Below are positions 26,776 to 36,171 of a stretch of 64,000 bases of DNA, piece after piece. Position 1 is the first letter of the stretch, and each line of letters starts with the position of its first letter. Location: assembly GCA_020635015.1 (NCBI GenBank), contig JACKAP010000002.1, positions 434,001-498,000 of the forward strand, given 5' to 3'. Under the pieces are notes generated by a model. That model searched no databases. It had not been told where the DNA came from and saw only the letters and a program-made list of their open reading frames with translations. Made by a program: the position numbers and the translations under genes. This DNA comes from Calditrichia bacterium. GTDB taxonomy: Bacteria; Calditrichota; Calditrichia; RBG-13-44-9; J075.

Positions 26776-27573
26776 ATGGATTTTAGGCAGCAAAAGCGCA
26801 TCAAGGGAATGGTGAAATTAATTCTGTTGTACGGTATGACGTTTTTCCTGGCGCTGGCGACCGCCCCGGCGCCGGCGGATCCCCCCGATCCCCAGCAGAT
26901 TGTCGATGCGGCGATCGAAGCGCATGGGGGTGAGGGTTTTCAATGGGCACAGATCGAATTCGATTTCCGTGATAAACATTATACTGCCATCCGCCGCGGC
27001 GGCCTGTTTTCCTACGAACGCCGCTTTAGCGCGCCGGAAGGAGAGATCCGCGATATGCTGAGTAATGACGGCTTCACTCGAAACATCAATGGGAAAGCAG
27101 TCGAATTAAGCGAAGAATGGAAGTCGCGCTACGGGAATTCGGTCAATTCCGTGATTTATTTCGCGTTGCTGCCCTATGGCCTCAATGACCCGGCAGTGCA
27201 AAAACGCTACCTTGGGGAAGTAACCATCAAAGGCGAACCTTATCATAAGATCGAGATCACCTTCCGCCCGGAAGGCGGCGGGAAAGATTACGAAGATGAA
27301 TTCATCTACTGGTTCCACCAGGAAAAGCATACCCTGGATTACCTGGCCTACCGCTTCCACACCGACGGTGGCGGCACCCGCTTCCGCGAAGCCTATCGCC
27401 GCCACCAGGCCGGAGGGCTGCTGCTGACGGATTATTACAATTACGTCGGACCGAAGAACGACACCCCTTTGAGCGATTTCGACCGTCTGTACCAACAGGG
27501 CGATCTGGAAATCATCTCCGATATCGACCTGAACAACCTCCAGGTGCAACTTTTTCCAGCAGGAACGCGCTGA
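26776..27573 (+). CDS. DUF6503-like exported protein
   Basis: 265 residues from the ATG at 26776, which has GGAGA upstream; the longer frame starts at 26761. The signal peptide is about 1-33. The mature part begins DPQQIVDAAIEAHGGEGFQWAQIEFDFRDKHY, matching the DUF6503 pattern (HGGE...IxFDFRDKxY), and continues with beta-rich sequence (FSYERRFS, YHKIEITF). Such proteins are lipocalin- or LolA-like exported proteins of unknown role. It is in an operon with the exported DJ-1-like protein. Confidence 0.75.
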   Translation: MDFRQQKRIKGMVKLILLYGMTFFLALATAPAPADPPDPQQIVDAAIEAHGGEGFQWAQIEFDFRDKHYTAIRRGGLFSYERRFSAPEGEIRDMLSNDGFTRNINGKAVELSEEWKSRYGNSVNSVIYFALLPYGLNDPAVQKRYLGEVTIKGEPYHKIEITFRPEGGGKDYEDEFIYWFHQEKHTLDYLAYRFHTDGGGTRFREAYRRHQAGGLLLTDYYNYVGPKNDTPLSDFDRLYQQGDLEIISDIDLNNLQVQLFPAGTR

Positions 27574-27595
27574 CTTTACATCACCTGCGGATAAT

Positions 27596-27893
27596 AATTG
27601 CACACAGATTATACAGATTTACACAGATACATTTTCTTTACCTTATTGATGAATACACTGTGAATTAAGTTTTTTGCAGTTAGTTATAGATTTCTCACAA
27701 AATACGTTCGAAATGACAGCGTTGTGTCATTCCGAGGCGCCAGCCGAGGAATCTGTAATTTTAGAGAACTTAATTCACAATGTAATGAATTGCTAAATCT
27801 ATAAAAAACAATATCGTTTTTTTAGCAATGTGACAATTCAACCATGTTTTTATCTGTGTAAATCTGTCAAATCTGCGTAATCTGTGTGCAATT
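27596..27893. repeat. Outer ACACAGAT inverted repeat enclosing an R1 element
   Basis: ATTGCACACAGATTATACAG... (27596-27629) faces its complement CTGCGTAATCTGTGTGCAAT (27850-27893, slightly longer). Between them, 27650-27783 is a full R1 MITE-like copy with terminal repeats TACACTGTGAATTAAGT and ACTTAATTCACAATGTA (one mismatch). No gene in 27574-28013. Confidence 0.75.
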
Positions 27894-28013
27894 CCCACCT
27901 CAATCCCCCCGCTCCGGTTTTTTGCTTGGATTTAACCGCCGTCATATACAAATTGTCGGGGGTTGGTTACTATGCATCAAATTATGTCGGTCTTTATCAT
28001 TCAGGAGCGGTTC

Positions 28014-30143
28014 ATGAAAGTATTCATCAGCGCAACAAGAGAAGATGTAAAGGCATATCGTTCTGCAGTAGAAGCGGTTTTACAGCAGCAGGATCATCAG
28101 CCTTTAATGCGTGAAACCGCTCCTCCCGGATCAAACAATGCCAAGCGGGGCAATATGAAACTGATCCAGCAAGCCGATGTGTTTATCGGCATTTACGCCC
28201 ACCGCTACGGCGAGATGCCCAAAGGAGAAGCTCAATCGCTGCTGGAACAGGAATATCGCCATGCCGTCAAGCTGGGCAAATCGCTGATCTGCTGTGTGAT
28301 CGATCCCGAACTTCCCTGGCCGGATGAACATCGTGAAGATGATTTTATCAAGCAGGAACGGCTGGAAAAATTCCTCGCCCACTTGACCGCTCAGCATCAG
28401 GTGATATATTTTCGCGACCCGGATCAGCTGGTCAAAGACCTTACCCCCCTCCTGCAGCAATACAGTGAGAAATACGACCGCCTGAAGAAGCTGCGTCAAT
28501 GGGCGGCAGGCATTGCACCGAAGCGCAAGCTGCAGCTGGTGCGCGAATTGATCGCCCGGCACCGCTCCCTGGCGCTGTCTCAGAAGGATCTCACCGATAC
28601 CGCCTTCATCACCGCCACCCGGCTGATTGCCGGCGATTTCGACACCGGCGGCAGGGCACTGCCGGATGACTTGCTGGATGAAACTGAGCGGCTGCTCAAA
28701 GGAGAAGTTACTGCCGACGGGTTCGTGAAGCAGGTCAACCGCTTCCGCGGGTTGCCCCTGAAAGAGCTCCTGCGCCGCCACAGCCAGGCGGCAACGCTGC
28801 TGCTGGCGGCGGTGATGTTGACTGGCGGAATGTATCTCGGGGGGCTATTCCGTCCCGCCGCGCCGGCTGGCGAGACGGCGCTTCCGGTGATGGCCGCCGA
28901 TCTGCAGGCGCCCTTTACCGCCTGGTTGCTGCAGTCGCAAATCACACCGGCCCTGGATCCGCTGGATCCGGGCAGCGAATCCTCCCGCCGGGCATTGGCG
29001 CTGCTGCGCGCCGCCCAACAGCAGCAGCCCGACCATCCTGCCCTGGCCGCCTATTGCGACAGCCTGGTGCAGCGGGTAGAAACCTCCGCCAATGCAAATT
29101 TGAGCGCGCAGACAGCGGCGCTGCAGGAGCTGTGTGCCCAAACCGACCTACCGGTATTCTGCGAGGCGGCTTCCCGATCAAACCGCCGGCTGGCGGCCCA
29201 GGATCGCGAGCAGGCCCTTGCCGGGCGGGTGGCAGCGCTCAACGCCCGGCTGGAAGCAGCCACCCTGAGCGACTCTGCCCGGCTGCAGATCTACCGCACC
29301 CTGCTGGACTCTTTCCCGGAGCAGAGCGATCCCGCCCGGCTGCGCCGGGATATCGCCGGGCTGACAGCAACGCTGGAGCAGCGGGCACAGGAACGCCGGG
29401 AGCGGCAACTCGCCGAGCAGCAGGCGCAGGAACGCCGGGAGCGGCAGCTTGCCGAGCAGCAGGCTGCGGAAGCCCGGGAGGCACAGAACGCTGCACCGGC
29501 AGCGGAAACCGCCGCGTTGGAAAATCCCCCTGCCGGCGATCCGGCGATTGATGCCGGCTCCCTGAATAGTGCCGCCGCCACTCCCGCTCCGGTCGAAGAC
29601 AAACCTGCGCCGCCCCCGGCCGTCACTGACCCGGTCCTGCTGACCCAGATCGCCGTTCAGAAAAGCGACACCGTGACGGTGCAGCAGTCGCTGGCCAACT
29701 GGCAGGCGTTCGCCGCCCGCGCTGCCGCCGGAGCGCAGCGCAGCTATGCCGAGCAGGAGATCCGCCGCCTGGAAACGCTGATCGCCGAAACCGCGATGGT
29801 GCGCAGCGACAGTGAATTTGTCACCTGCCGCGAGGTCAACCGGGAAACCCGGATGCCGGAAGAAATCACCGACGATTTCTCCCCCGGCCAGGTATGGGCC
29901 TGGATGCGCATCCGCACCCCCCGGGCGGACACCATCACCGCCCGCTGGTACGTCAACGGGCGGCTCTATCACACCAACACCGCCACCATCCCCGGCGCCA
30001 GCGGCGGCTACCGGATCTATTTCTCCAAAACCCACGACGAAGCCGACAGCGGCCGCAACGAGATCCGCCTCTACAATGCCGACGACCTGTTGATCGGCCG
30101 CGCCGTCTATCGGGTCGGCAGCCAGCCGGTGACACGGCAGTGA
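28014..30143 (+). CDS. Membrane-anchored DUF4062 (TIR-like) protein with coiled coil and DUF2914-like domain
   Basis: 709 residues from the ATG at 28014 (CAGGAG upstream). The N-terminal DUF4062 domain (about 1-150) contains MKVFISATREDVKAYR, IQQADVFIGIYAHRYG and LLEQEYRHAVKLGKS. A helical region spans about 150-255 and one TM segment about 259-279. An Ala/Gln-rich helical part includes two direct copies of QERRERQLAEQQ (about 455-490), then a Pro/Ala linker. A C-terminal beta domain (about 600-700) with WAWMRI, RWYVNGRLY and GGYRIYFSK resembles DUF2914. DUF4062 is usually cytosolic and fused to NTPase or WD40 modules in signalling and conflict proteins; this TM-plus-DUF2914 form is unusual. 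Single gene, repeat arrays downstream. Confidence 0.75.
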   Translation: MKVFISATREDVKAYRSAVEAVLQQQDHQPLMRETAPPGSNNAKRGNMKLIQQADVFIGIYAHRYGEMPKGEAQSLLEQEYRHAVKLGKSLICCVIDPELPWPDEHREDDFIKQERLEKFLAHLTAQHQVIYFRDPDQLVKDLTPLLQQYSEKYDRLKKLRQWAAGIAPKRKLQLVRELIARHRSLALSQKDLTDTAFITATRLIAGDFDTGGRALPDDLLDETERLLKGEVTADGFVKQVNRFRGLPLKELLRRHSQAATLLLAAVMLTGGMYLGGLFRPAAPAGETALPVMAADLQAPFTAWLLQSQITPALDPLDPGSESSRRALALLRAAQQQQPDHPALAAYCDSLVQRVETSANANLSAQTAALQELCAQTDLPVFCEAASRSNRRLAAQDREQALAGRVAALNARLEAATLSDSARLQIYRTLLDSFPEQSDPARLRRDIAGLTATLEQRAQERRERQLAEQQAQERRERQLAEQQAAEAREAQNAAPAAETAALENPPAGDPAIDAGSLNSAAATPAPVEDKPAPPPAVTDPVLLTQIAVQKSDTVTVQQSLANWQAFAARAAAGAQRSYAEQEIRRLETLIAETAMVRSDSEFVTCREVNRETRMPEEITDDFSPGQVWAWMRIRTPRADTITARWYVNGRLYHTNTATIPGASGGYRIYFSKTHDEADSGRNEIRLYNADDLLIGRAVYRVGSQPVTRQ

Positions 30144-30146
30144 TCC

Positions 30147-30340
30147 GAGTGCGGAGTGCGGAGTGCGGAGTGCGGAGTGCGGAGTGCGGAGTGCGGAGTG
30201 CGGAGTGCGGAGGTGGAGGTGGGGGTGAGGTGGGGGTGAGGTGGAGGTGGAGAGTGGTGGAGTGCGGAGTGCGGAGTGCGGAGTGCGGAGTGCGGAGTGC
30301 GGAGTGCGGAGTGCGGAGTGCGGAGTGCGGAGTGCGGAAT
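30147..30340 (+). repeat. Heptanucleotide array (CGGAGTG)n
   Basis: About 9 copies, then a GGTGGGGGTGA variant stretch (30212-30258), then about 11 more copies. It starts four bases after the stop of the DUF4062 gene. The unit also appears at 43989-44020, 44108-44140, 44224-44256 and 46761-46790. Confidence 0.95.
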
Positions 30341-30377
30341 GAAAGATGCAGGCGCAGGGAGCAAAAGACAAAAAATA

Positions 30378-30487
30378 ACGCGCGTCAGCGCAAATATCGT
30401 GAGCGCCAGCGAGCAAACATCGCGAGCGCCAGCGAGCAAACATCGCGAGCGCCAGCGAGCAAACATCGTGAGCGCCAGCGAGCAAAA
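30378..30487 (+). repeat. Mini-hairpin array, family 2, second locus
   Basis: Five units of about 23 bp: CAAATATC or CAAACATC followed by GTGAGCGCCAGCGAG or GCGAGCGCCAGCGAG. Each stem is GC-GA-GC paired with GC-GA-GC with tandem G/A mismatches. There are no spacers, so this is not a CRISPR. The remainder to 30802 shows a CGCCCGGGCG palindrome (30637-30650) followed by a T-run and no gene. Confidence 0.8.
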
Positions 30488-30802
30488 AAAAGCTGCCGTA
30501 TCCCTACAGCAGCTCTTCAACCTCACTTCCGTCCACAGGAGATGTTATCAAACGGCGGAACCGCATCCGGCGGGTGCCGGTCCCTCTCCCCCATGTTAAT
30601 AAATTTCTACGCCGCTACCCGGGTTTTGTTCACGCCCGGGCGTATTTTTTACCCTGCCTTTACGTTCCTGTATAAAGTTTTTACAACGATACAAAATTGT
30701 GTATAAAAAACCATCGAAATTGGGTGCTTTCGGAATTGGTACGGCATTTGTGTATGAGATCAAGTGAGACTAAAATATGACTAAACCTGATGAGGGAGAG
30801 AC

Positions 30803-32463
30803 ATGAGAAAAATCTTTTACACATTCAGCCTGCTGATCCTGTTGCCGATCCTGAGCTTCGCCGCCACTTATTATGTAGACGACAGCGGCAGCAATGGCGA
30901 CGGATCGTTGAGCAACCCTTTCAATAATTTTTCCGATGCGCTGAACGCCGCTCAGCCCGGCGATGTGATCATGGTGCTGCCCGGCACCTATAGCCAGGAT
31001 ATCAACACCGAGCGCAGCGGTCAGCCGGGGCAGCGGATCGTGATCCAGGCCTATGACCCGGCCAACCGCCCGCTGATCTCCACCGGCGGTGGCGCGCTGA
31101 GCATCGATCACAGCTACATCACCGTCGACGGCCTGATCTTTGACGGCGAGTTCGACGGCAGCGATGTGGTGAAGATCAGCTCCGGGGGCGATAACACCAT
31201 CCTGCGCAACTGCGAAATCCGCAACGGCACCAAAGACGGGATCGACATGAACGAGGCCGATGATGTGCTGATCGAGAACTGCGAAATCCATCACATGCTC
31301 GGAGGGTCGCTCTCCAACCAGGTCGACGCCCACGGCATCGTGGCCACCGGGGAGCAAACCTGACCATTCGCGGCTGCAACATTTATTATACCTCCGGCGA
31401 CTGTTTCCAAACCGACCCCAACCGCGACTACCCGTTGTGGGATAATGTGCTGATCGAGAACTGCACCCTCTGGACCGGCCCGCTGCCGGCCGATGCCGCC
31501 GACTGGAACGCCGGAGAAATCCCGGGCGAAAACGCCATCGATACCAAGATCAACGAAGATGCCGTCGGCACCTCCTACCGGGCCAAGATCACCCTGCGCC
31601 ACGTCACCGCCTACGGCTTCGTGCCGGGATACATCAACAACCGGGCAGCCTTCAACATCAAGGAGAAAGTCGATTGCCTGATGGAAGGAGTGGTCGCCTA
31701 CGGCAACGAGATCGGCTTCCGCCTGCGCGGGCCGGGTGGCCGCGGCGGGGCGTACGTTACTATGATCAACTGCATCTCCTACGACAACGACATCATGTTC
31801 CGGGTGGAGGATGACCTGGAAGTGCTGAAGATCTACAATAGCACCTTCGACCTCGGCAGCGGCAATGAGTATTTCGACAATGTTTCCGGCGGGTATGATC
31901 CCAACGGGTTGGATGTGCGCAATAGCCTCTTCACCGGAGAAAAGCCCGATGAAGCTTCCCATAGCTCCAACCTGCTGGCCAACAGCAGCTTTTTCATCGA
32001 TATGAGCGGCCACAATTACCACCTCAGCCTCAGCAGCCCCGCCATCAATGCCGGGGTGGATATTCCCGAGGTCACCGACGATTTTGACGGCAATCCGCGC
32101 AACAGCGGCAGCTATGATGTCGGCGCCTACGAAGGGGGCACGATCACCGGCATCGGCGATGAGCTTGCCGGAGATGAGGTGGCGAACGATTTTTACCTTT
32201 ATCCCAACTATCCCAACCCCTTCAACCCCGGCACCCGCATCGCCTTCCGCATCAACCGCGCGGAAACGGTGCAGCTGAGCATCTACAACCTGCTCGGGCA
32301 GGCAGTGCGCACCCTGGTAAGCGGCCAGTTGGCGGAAGGGCTGCATAACTACACCTGGGATGGCCGGAACGACTTCGGCAACCCGGTCAGCAGCGGGATT
32401 TATATCTACCGGCTGGAAGCGGGCAGCTTTACCCAGACCCGCAAGATGCACCTGATCCGGTAA
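30803..32463 (+). pseudogene. Secreted right-handed beta-helix protein with T9SS domain, frameshifted
   Basis: About 553 residues if read through. Signal peptide 1-20 (ILSFAA), then YYVDDSGSNGDGSLSNPF and GTYSQDI, typical of DUF1565/pectate-lyase-like parallel beta-helices, with rungs such as NCEIRNGTKDGIDM and VLIENCEIHHM. The first frame stops at 31361-31363 (EQT-stop). Reading one base back gives NLTIRGCNIYYTSGDCFQ, which continues the helix without loss. One A is probably missing from the AAA run at 31356-31358. The second part ends in YPNYPNPFNPGT and GIYIYRLEAGSF, a T9SS sorting domain. It may be a real single-base deletion or an assembly error. GAGGGAGAG precedes the ATG. Confidence 0.85.
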
Positions 32464-32511
32464 ATGCATCGCCTCTAACAAGACCCCTAACGTCCCCTAT
32501 CAACACCCCTG

Positions 32512-32550
32512 GATGCTCCGCCTGATGTTTAGGCGGAGCATCATTTTTTT
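32512..32550 (+). terminator. Rho-independent terminator
   Basis: GATGCTCCGCCT (32512-32523) pairs with AGGCGGAGCATC (32531-32542) and is followed by a T-tract. It ends the beta-helix gene. The following 32560-32662 contains heptamer runs AAGGATA and TATCCAG. Confidence 0.9.
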
Positions 32551-32559
32551 GATACTGGA

Positions 32560-32662
32560 AAAAAGGACAAGGATAAAGGATACAAGGATAAAGGATAAAG
32601 GATAAAGGATAAAGTACTTGACGTGATCAATCAGTATCCAGTATCCAGTATCCAGTATCCAG
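32560..32662. repeat. Heptanucleotide runs AAGGATA and TATCCAG
   Basis: Two adjacent 7-bp tandem families: AAGGATA (about six copies, 32573-32612) and TATCCAG (four copies, 32634-32662). They sit between the beta-helix terminator and the stop of the convergent DUF5916 gene. Confidence 0.9.
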
Positions 32663-32666
32663 CATC

Positions 32667-35300
32667 CTACAACGAAAACCACCGGCTGACCTTGATGAGG
32701 AAGATGTTGCGGGCATCGCTGCGGAAGAGATCTTGCAGATCGTTGCCGAAGGCAAAACGCCCGTTGGGCGCGCTGTCTTCCCGGCCCTGGGACCAGACCA
32801 GGAACAGGGTGGATCCGGCGGCATATTCCCAGCGAATTACCAGATTGGAGTTGAATTCCCGGTAATTGAAATCCGGGCGGTCAAATTGGTAATCGGCACT
32901 GCCATCGCCATCCTCATCGATGCGGTAGCTTTCGTTTTCCGGATCATAGGCGATCGCTCCGTCGCTAAATTCGTCAAAACGCTCCCGGTAAGCGCCGGCC
33001 TGCGGATCGGTGATGCGCTTGAAACGCTCGTACGCCCCGGCGGAAACGAACGGTGCGCCGTAGTATTCGATCGACAGCACCGGGGTGACGCTGTAGCTCA
33101 GCCGGAAGGTGATCCCCATGGTCTCCTGATCGATCTGCCCGAAGAGATGGCGGTCTTCGCTCCCGAAGCGCATCCGATCGACAAATTGGAGCTCGTTGCG
33201 GCGCAAGGTGTAATATGGGTTCACCGAAAGCGACATGGCGTTGAAAGGACGATATCCCATCCACCCCCAATAATTGCGGGTGCGAACGGCATTTTCATTG
33301 CCCCAGTACTGCCAGGTGCCGAAGTTCAGGCGCAGTTTTTTGCGCTGGTCCGAGTTGAAATAAACCTCTCCGGAAAGGCCCCCGGGCAGCTTCAGCGCCG
33401 GACCGCCGCGCAGGGCGTCGTTGGAAACCTGGTCAAACTCGTAGGTAATGCTCGTCCCCACATTCCAGTAGTTGCGGAACTGGAGGTGGGAATTGGTGTT
33501 CACCTCGGTGGACAGTTTTTGGCCGCTGAAATCCCACACGAACTGCTCGTTGGCGTTAAATGCCAGGCTATGAAAAATTCCCACCGGTTTGGAGACCCGG
33601 AAGCCGACCCAGGTCCAATGGTTGATCTCGTCTGCTTTCCGCAAGAAACCGATATCATTCAATTCGATTCCCGGGGAACGCCAGGTAACGCCGCTTTGAT
33701 ATTTGAAATTGCCCCGCCGGCCCAGGGTGAGGGTACCGCCGTAGCCGCTCAGTGAGGTGCGGCTGGAATCCAGGGTCAGATGATCGGCCCCGGGGCGCTG
33801 GAAATAACGCGCCGGCGCGGTCTGGAGCGCCTGGATCGCCTCCCGCTCCCCGCTTACCTGGCTGAAGATGGTGTTGGCACTGATATAGTATTTGCGCTCC
33901 TTCCAGTTATGCACCAGATCCAGCCCCCCGCTGTAGGCGGCGCGGGGGAGAAAGTAGAGATTTTCGTTGCTGACATCCCGGTTGACCGCCGTGATCATGC
34001 CTCCGAGCACTGTATTGCCCTGATCAAAATCCTGCTGCAGCCGCCCGGCAAAATAGTTGCTCAGCGGCTCCACCGCTTCCCTGCGGCGCTCGCCGGCCAG
34101 ATCAATCCGGGCTTCCTCCCGGGCGGTGACGCTTTCCATGACGCCGATCGAAAGGCCGCTTTTGGTTTTGCCGGTAATCTTCATCGCTCCCAGAATGGAG
34201 CTGTTATCCGGTATCTGGCTGTATTCATTGTCGCCGGTCTCAGGATCATACTGCGGCCGCCGCCCGATACGCCGGGAGTAGAAGAGATTATCCTGGGAAT
34301 AAGAGCCGCCCCAGGCCGATTCGGTCACCTGAAAATCAAAAATATTGCGACCCTCGATAAAGAAGGGCCGTTTTTCCTCGAAGAAAGTCTCGAAAGCGGT
34401 CAGGTTTACCTCCGAGGGATCGGCCTCAACCTGCCCGAAATCCGGGTTGACGGTGAGGTCGAGGGTCAGGTCGCTGCTCAGGCCAATCTTGCCGTCGAGC
34501 CCCAGGGCCACGTCATTATCGACGCCGGTGGCGAAGGGATTGCCTGGCTCTTCGGGAAAATGGCGGGTTTTAGCCAGTGAATAGGGCAGCAGTTCCACCC
34601 GCCGCGGGGCTTTGATGCCTTCGATGCCGTGCAGTTCCCCGAACAAATGTACCCACCCCGACGAATTCTGGGGCACGAACTGCCAGTTGGAACGCTCGTT
34701 CTTGCGATAATAACGGCGGGTGAACTGGATGCCCCAGACCTGCTCATCCTTTTCGCCAAAGCGCAATTGGCTGAAGGGGATGGCCATCTCCGCGGTCCAA
34801 CCCAGGCTGTCCAGCGCGGTCTTGGCCCGCCAGACCGGATCCCAGTTGCTGTCCCAATTCTCCCCGTTTTGGGAGATAAACTCATCTCCCCGCACCCCGG
34901 CAGCGGTGATGGTGAATGAGAAGGCGGTGCGGTGGTCAAAATAGCTGTCGATGTTGATCTCCACCCAGTCGCCCTCAAAACCGTCGCGGCGGGAAAGCTG
35001 GCGCACGATCTTCTCCGGCTCGGCATCATAAGCGCGGATACCGACATAGAGATTGCGCGCATCATATAATATTTTGAACGTGGTCTTTTCGCTGGCCGGT
35101 TCCCCCTCATTGGGAGAATTCACGATGAAATCTCCCCCACCCCACTTAACTTTATCCCAGGCCGGATCATTGAGATGCCCGTCAATTTTCAGGGGACTGC
35201 CGGCAGCCTGGGTAAAATAGATTTTCTTCTCCGCCGGAACTTCCTGCCCATATAGCGGCAGCAACACCGGCAGCAACAAAAGTATCAACAACCGTTGCAT
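32667..35300 (-). CDS. DUF5916 outer-membrane protein with CBM9-like domain
   Basis: 877 residues. The signal peptide is about 1-18. A carbohydrate-binding family 9-like beta domain (about 35-230) has LKIDGHLNDPAWDK, ILYDARNLYVGIRAYD and WTAEMAIPFSQLRF. The DUF5916 part follows, with DLTVNPDFGQVEADPSEVNL and FETFFEEKRPFFIEGRNIF, the family hallmark, and then a long beta-barrel-like region ending in aromatic residues (SRWFSL), as expected for outer-membrane proteins. The role is unknown; it probably binds or handles a surface ligand. It is convergent with the beta-helix gene. Confidence 0.9.
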   Translation of the reverse strand: MQRLLILLLLPVLLPLYGQEVPAEKKIYFTQAAGSPLKIDGHLNDPAWDKVKWGGGDFIVNSPNEGEPASEKTTFKILYDARNLYVGIRAYDAEPEKIVRQLSRRDGFEGDWVEINIDSYFDHRTAFSFTITAAGVRGDEFISQNGENWDSNWDPVWRAKTALDSLGWTAEMAIPFSQLRFGEKDEQVWGIQFTRRYYRKNERSNWQFVPQNSSGWVHLFGELHGIEGIKAPRRVELLPYSLAKTRHFPEEPGNPFATGVDNDVALGLDGKIGLSSDLTLDLTVNPDFGQVEADPSEVNLTAFETFFEEKRPFFIEGRNIFDFQVTESAWGGSYSQDNLFYSRRIGRRPQYDPETGDNEYSQIPDNSSILGAMKITGKTKSGLSIGVMESVTAREEARIDLAGERRREAVEPLSNYFAGRLQQDFDQGNTVLGGMITAVNRDVSNENLYFLPRAAYSGGLDLVHNWKERKYYISANTIFSQVSGEREAIQALQTAPARYFQRPGADHLTLDSSRTSLSGYGGTLTLGRRGNFKYQSGVTWRSPGIELNDIGFLRKADEINHWTWVGFRVSKPVGIFHSLAFNANEQFVWDFSGQKLSTEVNTNSHLQFRNYWNVGTSITYEFDQVSNDALRGGPALKLPGGLSGEVYFNSDQRKKLRLNFGTWQYWGNENAVRTRNYWGWMGYRPFNAMSLSVNPYYTLRRNELQFVDRMRFGSEDRHLFGQIDQETMGITFRLSYSVTPVLSIEYYGAPFVSAGAYERFKRITDPQAGAYRERFDEFSDGAIAYDPENESYRIDEDGDGSADYQFDRPDFNYREFNSNLVIRWEYAAGSTLFLVWSQGREDSAPNGRFAFGNDLQDLFRSDARNIFLIKVSRWFSL

Positions 35301-35425
35301 CGAATTCCTCCGATTTGGTAGAGTTATTTAGACCGTTAAAAGCGGGAAAAGGTTTGGTGCTTTAAAAAAAATTAGGATACAGGGCGGGGGGAATTTATAC
35401 TGCATTCGGGAAAGAACAATAATTT

Positions 35426-35501
35426 GCCACGGAGGCACAGAGATCACAGAGAATTGAAAATAAAAGGATTAAAAACTCTGTGATCTCTGTGTCTCTGTGG
35501 C
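35426..35501. repeat. CCACAGAG-family inverted repeat
   Basis: GCCACGGAGGCACAGAGATC... (35426-35451) pairs with its complement at 35476-35501 with one mismatch. The same family recurs at 58310-58387 and 63683-63753, with half-copies at 52995 and 57102. Confidence 0.85.
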
Positions 35502-35561
35502 ATAAGAGCGTTTTATACCGAGTGAGATTCTGACAGAAGCCAAATCATCACAGGAGATAGG

Positions 35562-35828
35562 ATGAATTTTCAGGAAATCGGCGGCCGGATGCAATTGGAG
35601 TATCCGGTCAAATGGCAATACAAGATCATCGGGATGGACGAGCAGCGCCTGCGTGATGCGATCGCCGGGATGATCCCGGATGATGATTACAGCCTGACCC
35701 CCTCCCACGTCAGCGCAAAAGGGAAATATACCAGTCTCAACCTGGAGTTGATCGTCAACAGCGAAGCCCACCGCAACGCCCTCTTCCACAGCCTGAAAGC
35801 GCACCCGGATATTCGGATGGTGTTGTGA
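35562..35828 (+). CDS. DUF493 family protein (YbeD-like)
   Basis: 88 residues. An ACT-like ferredoxin-fold regulator of the YbeD/DUF493 family: YPVKWQYKIIGMDEQRLRDAI and TPSHVSAKGKYTSLNLELIVNS (KGKYxS is the family hallmark). AGGAGATAGG lies just before the ATG. Family members may bind small ligands or lipoate-pathway proteins, but the function is not established. Monocistronic. Confidence 0.85.
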   Translation: MNFQEIGGRMQLEYPVKWQYKIIGMDEQRLRDAIAGMIPDDDYSLTPSHVSAKGKYTSLNLELIVNSEAHRNALFHSLKAHPDIRMVL

Positions 35829-36109
35829 AGGACTTGTTGATGGGGTGATGGGGTGATGGGTTAATGAGTTGATGGGTTGATGAGTTAATGGGGAAAAGGG
35901 ATGTTCGATGTTCGATGTTGGATGCTTTTTTGAACCGAGATCGCATTAACCATTAACTGATTAATATCATTTGTACTGAACGGGTCTAAACTTTTTCCAA
36001 CAAAATTTTATAGCGACTGTAAATGGTATCAAAATGAGCATTTACCGCTGAGCATTCAACATTTACCATTAGATTGCGGCACAGGCCGCACCGGGTCATC
36101 TGTATTCTA
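35829..36109. repeat. Repeat-rich intergenic region
   Basis: No gene seen. Contains ATGGGTGATGGGG and GAGTTGATGGGTT units (35838-35890), GATGTTCGATGTTGGATG (35901-35920), and GAGCATTTACC/ATTTACCATT motifs (36033-36071) that recur at 39357-39390, 47074-47110 and 60418-60450. Confidence 0.6.
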
Positions 36110-36144
36110 TAAAAAAACGGGCTGCCTCCGGAGAGGCCGCCCGT
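36110..36144 (-). terminator. Rho-independent terminator
   Basis: On the minus strand ACGGGCGGCCTC - TCCG - GAGGCAGCCCGT (36117-36144, one mismatch) is followed by a T-tract. It lies just after the carboxypeptidase-regulatory repeat protein gene. Confidence 0.88.
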
Positions 36145-36171
36145 TGTGGTTACTGGGTTTATATCAACAAT

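Noticed and set aside
29178..30485. 435-codon minus-strand open frame
   Set aside because: Antisense to the DUF4062 gene and starting inside the mini-hairpin and heptamer arrays.
30378..30487. Possible CRISPR array
   Set aside because: The 23-bp units are directly contiguous with no unique spacers, and no cas genes are near. It is a mini-hairpin array.
30600..30802. Possible riboswitch or attenuator upstream of the beta-helix gene
   Set aside because: Only one CG-rich palindrome followed by T residues is visible. No known riboswitch core was recognised.
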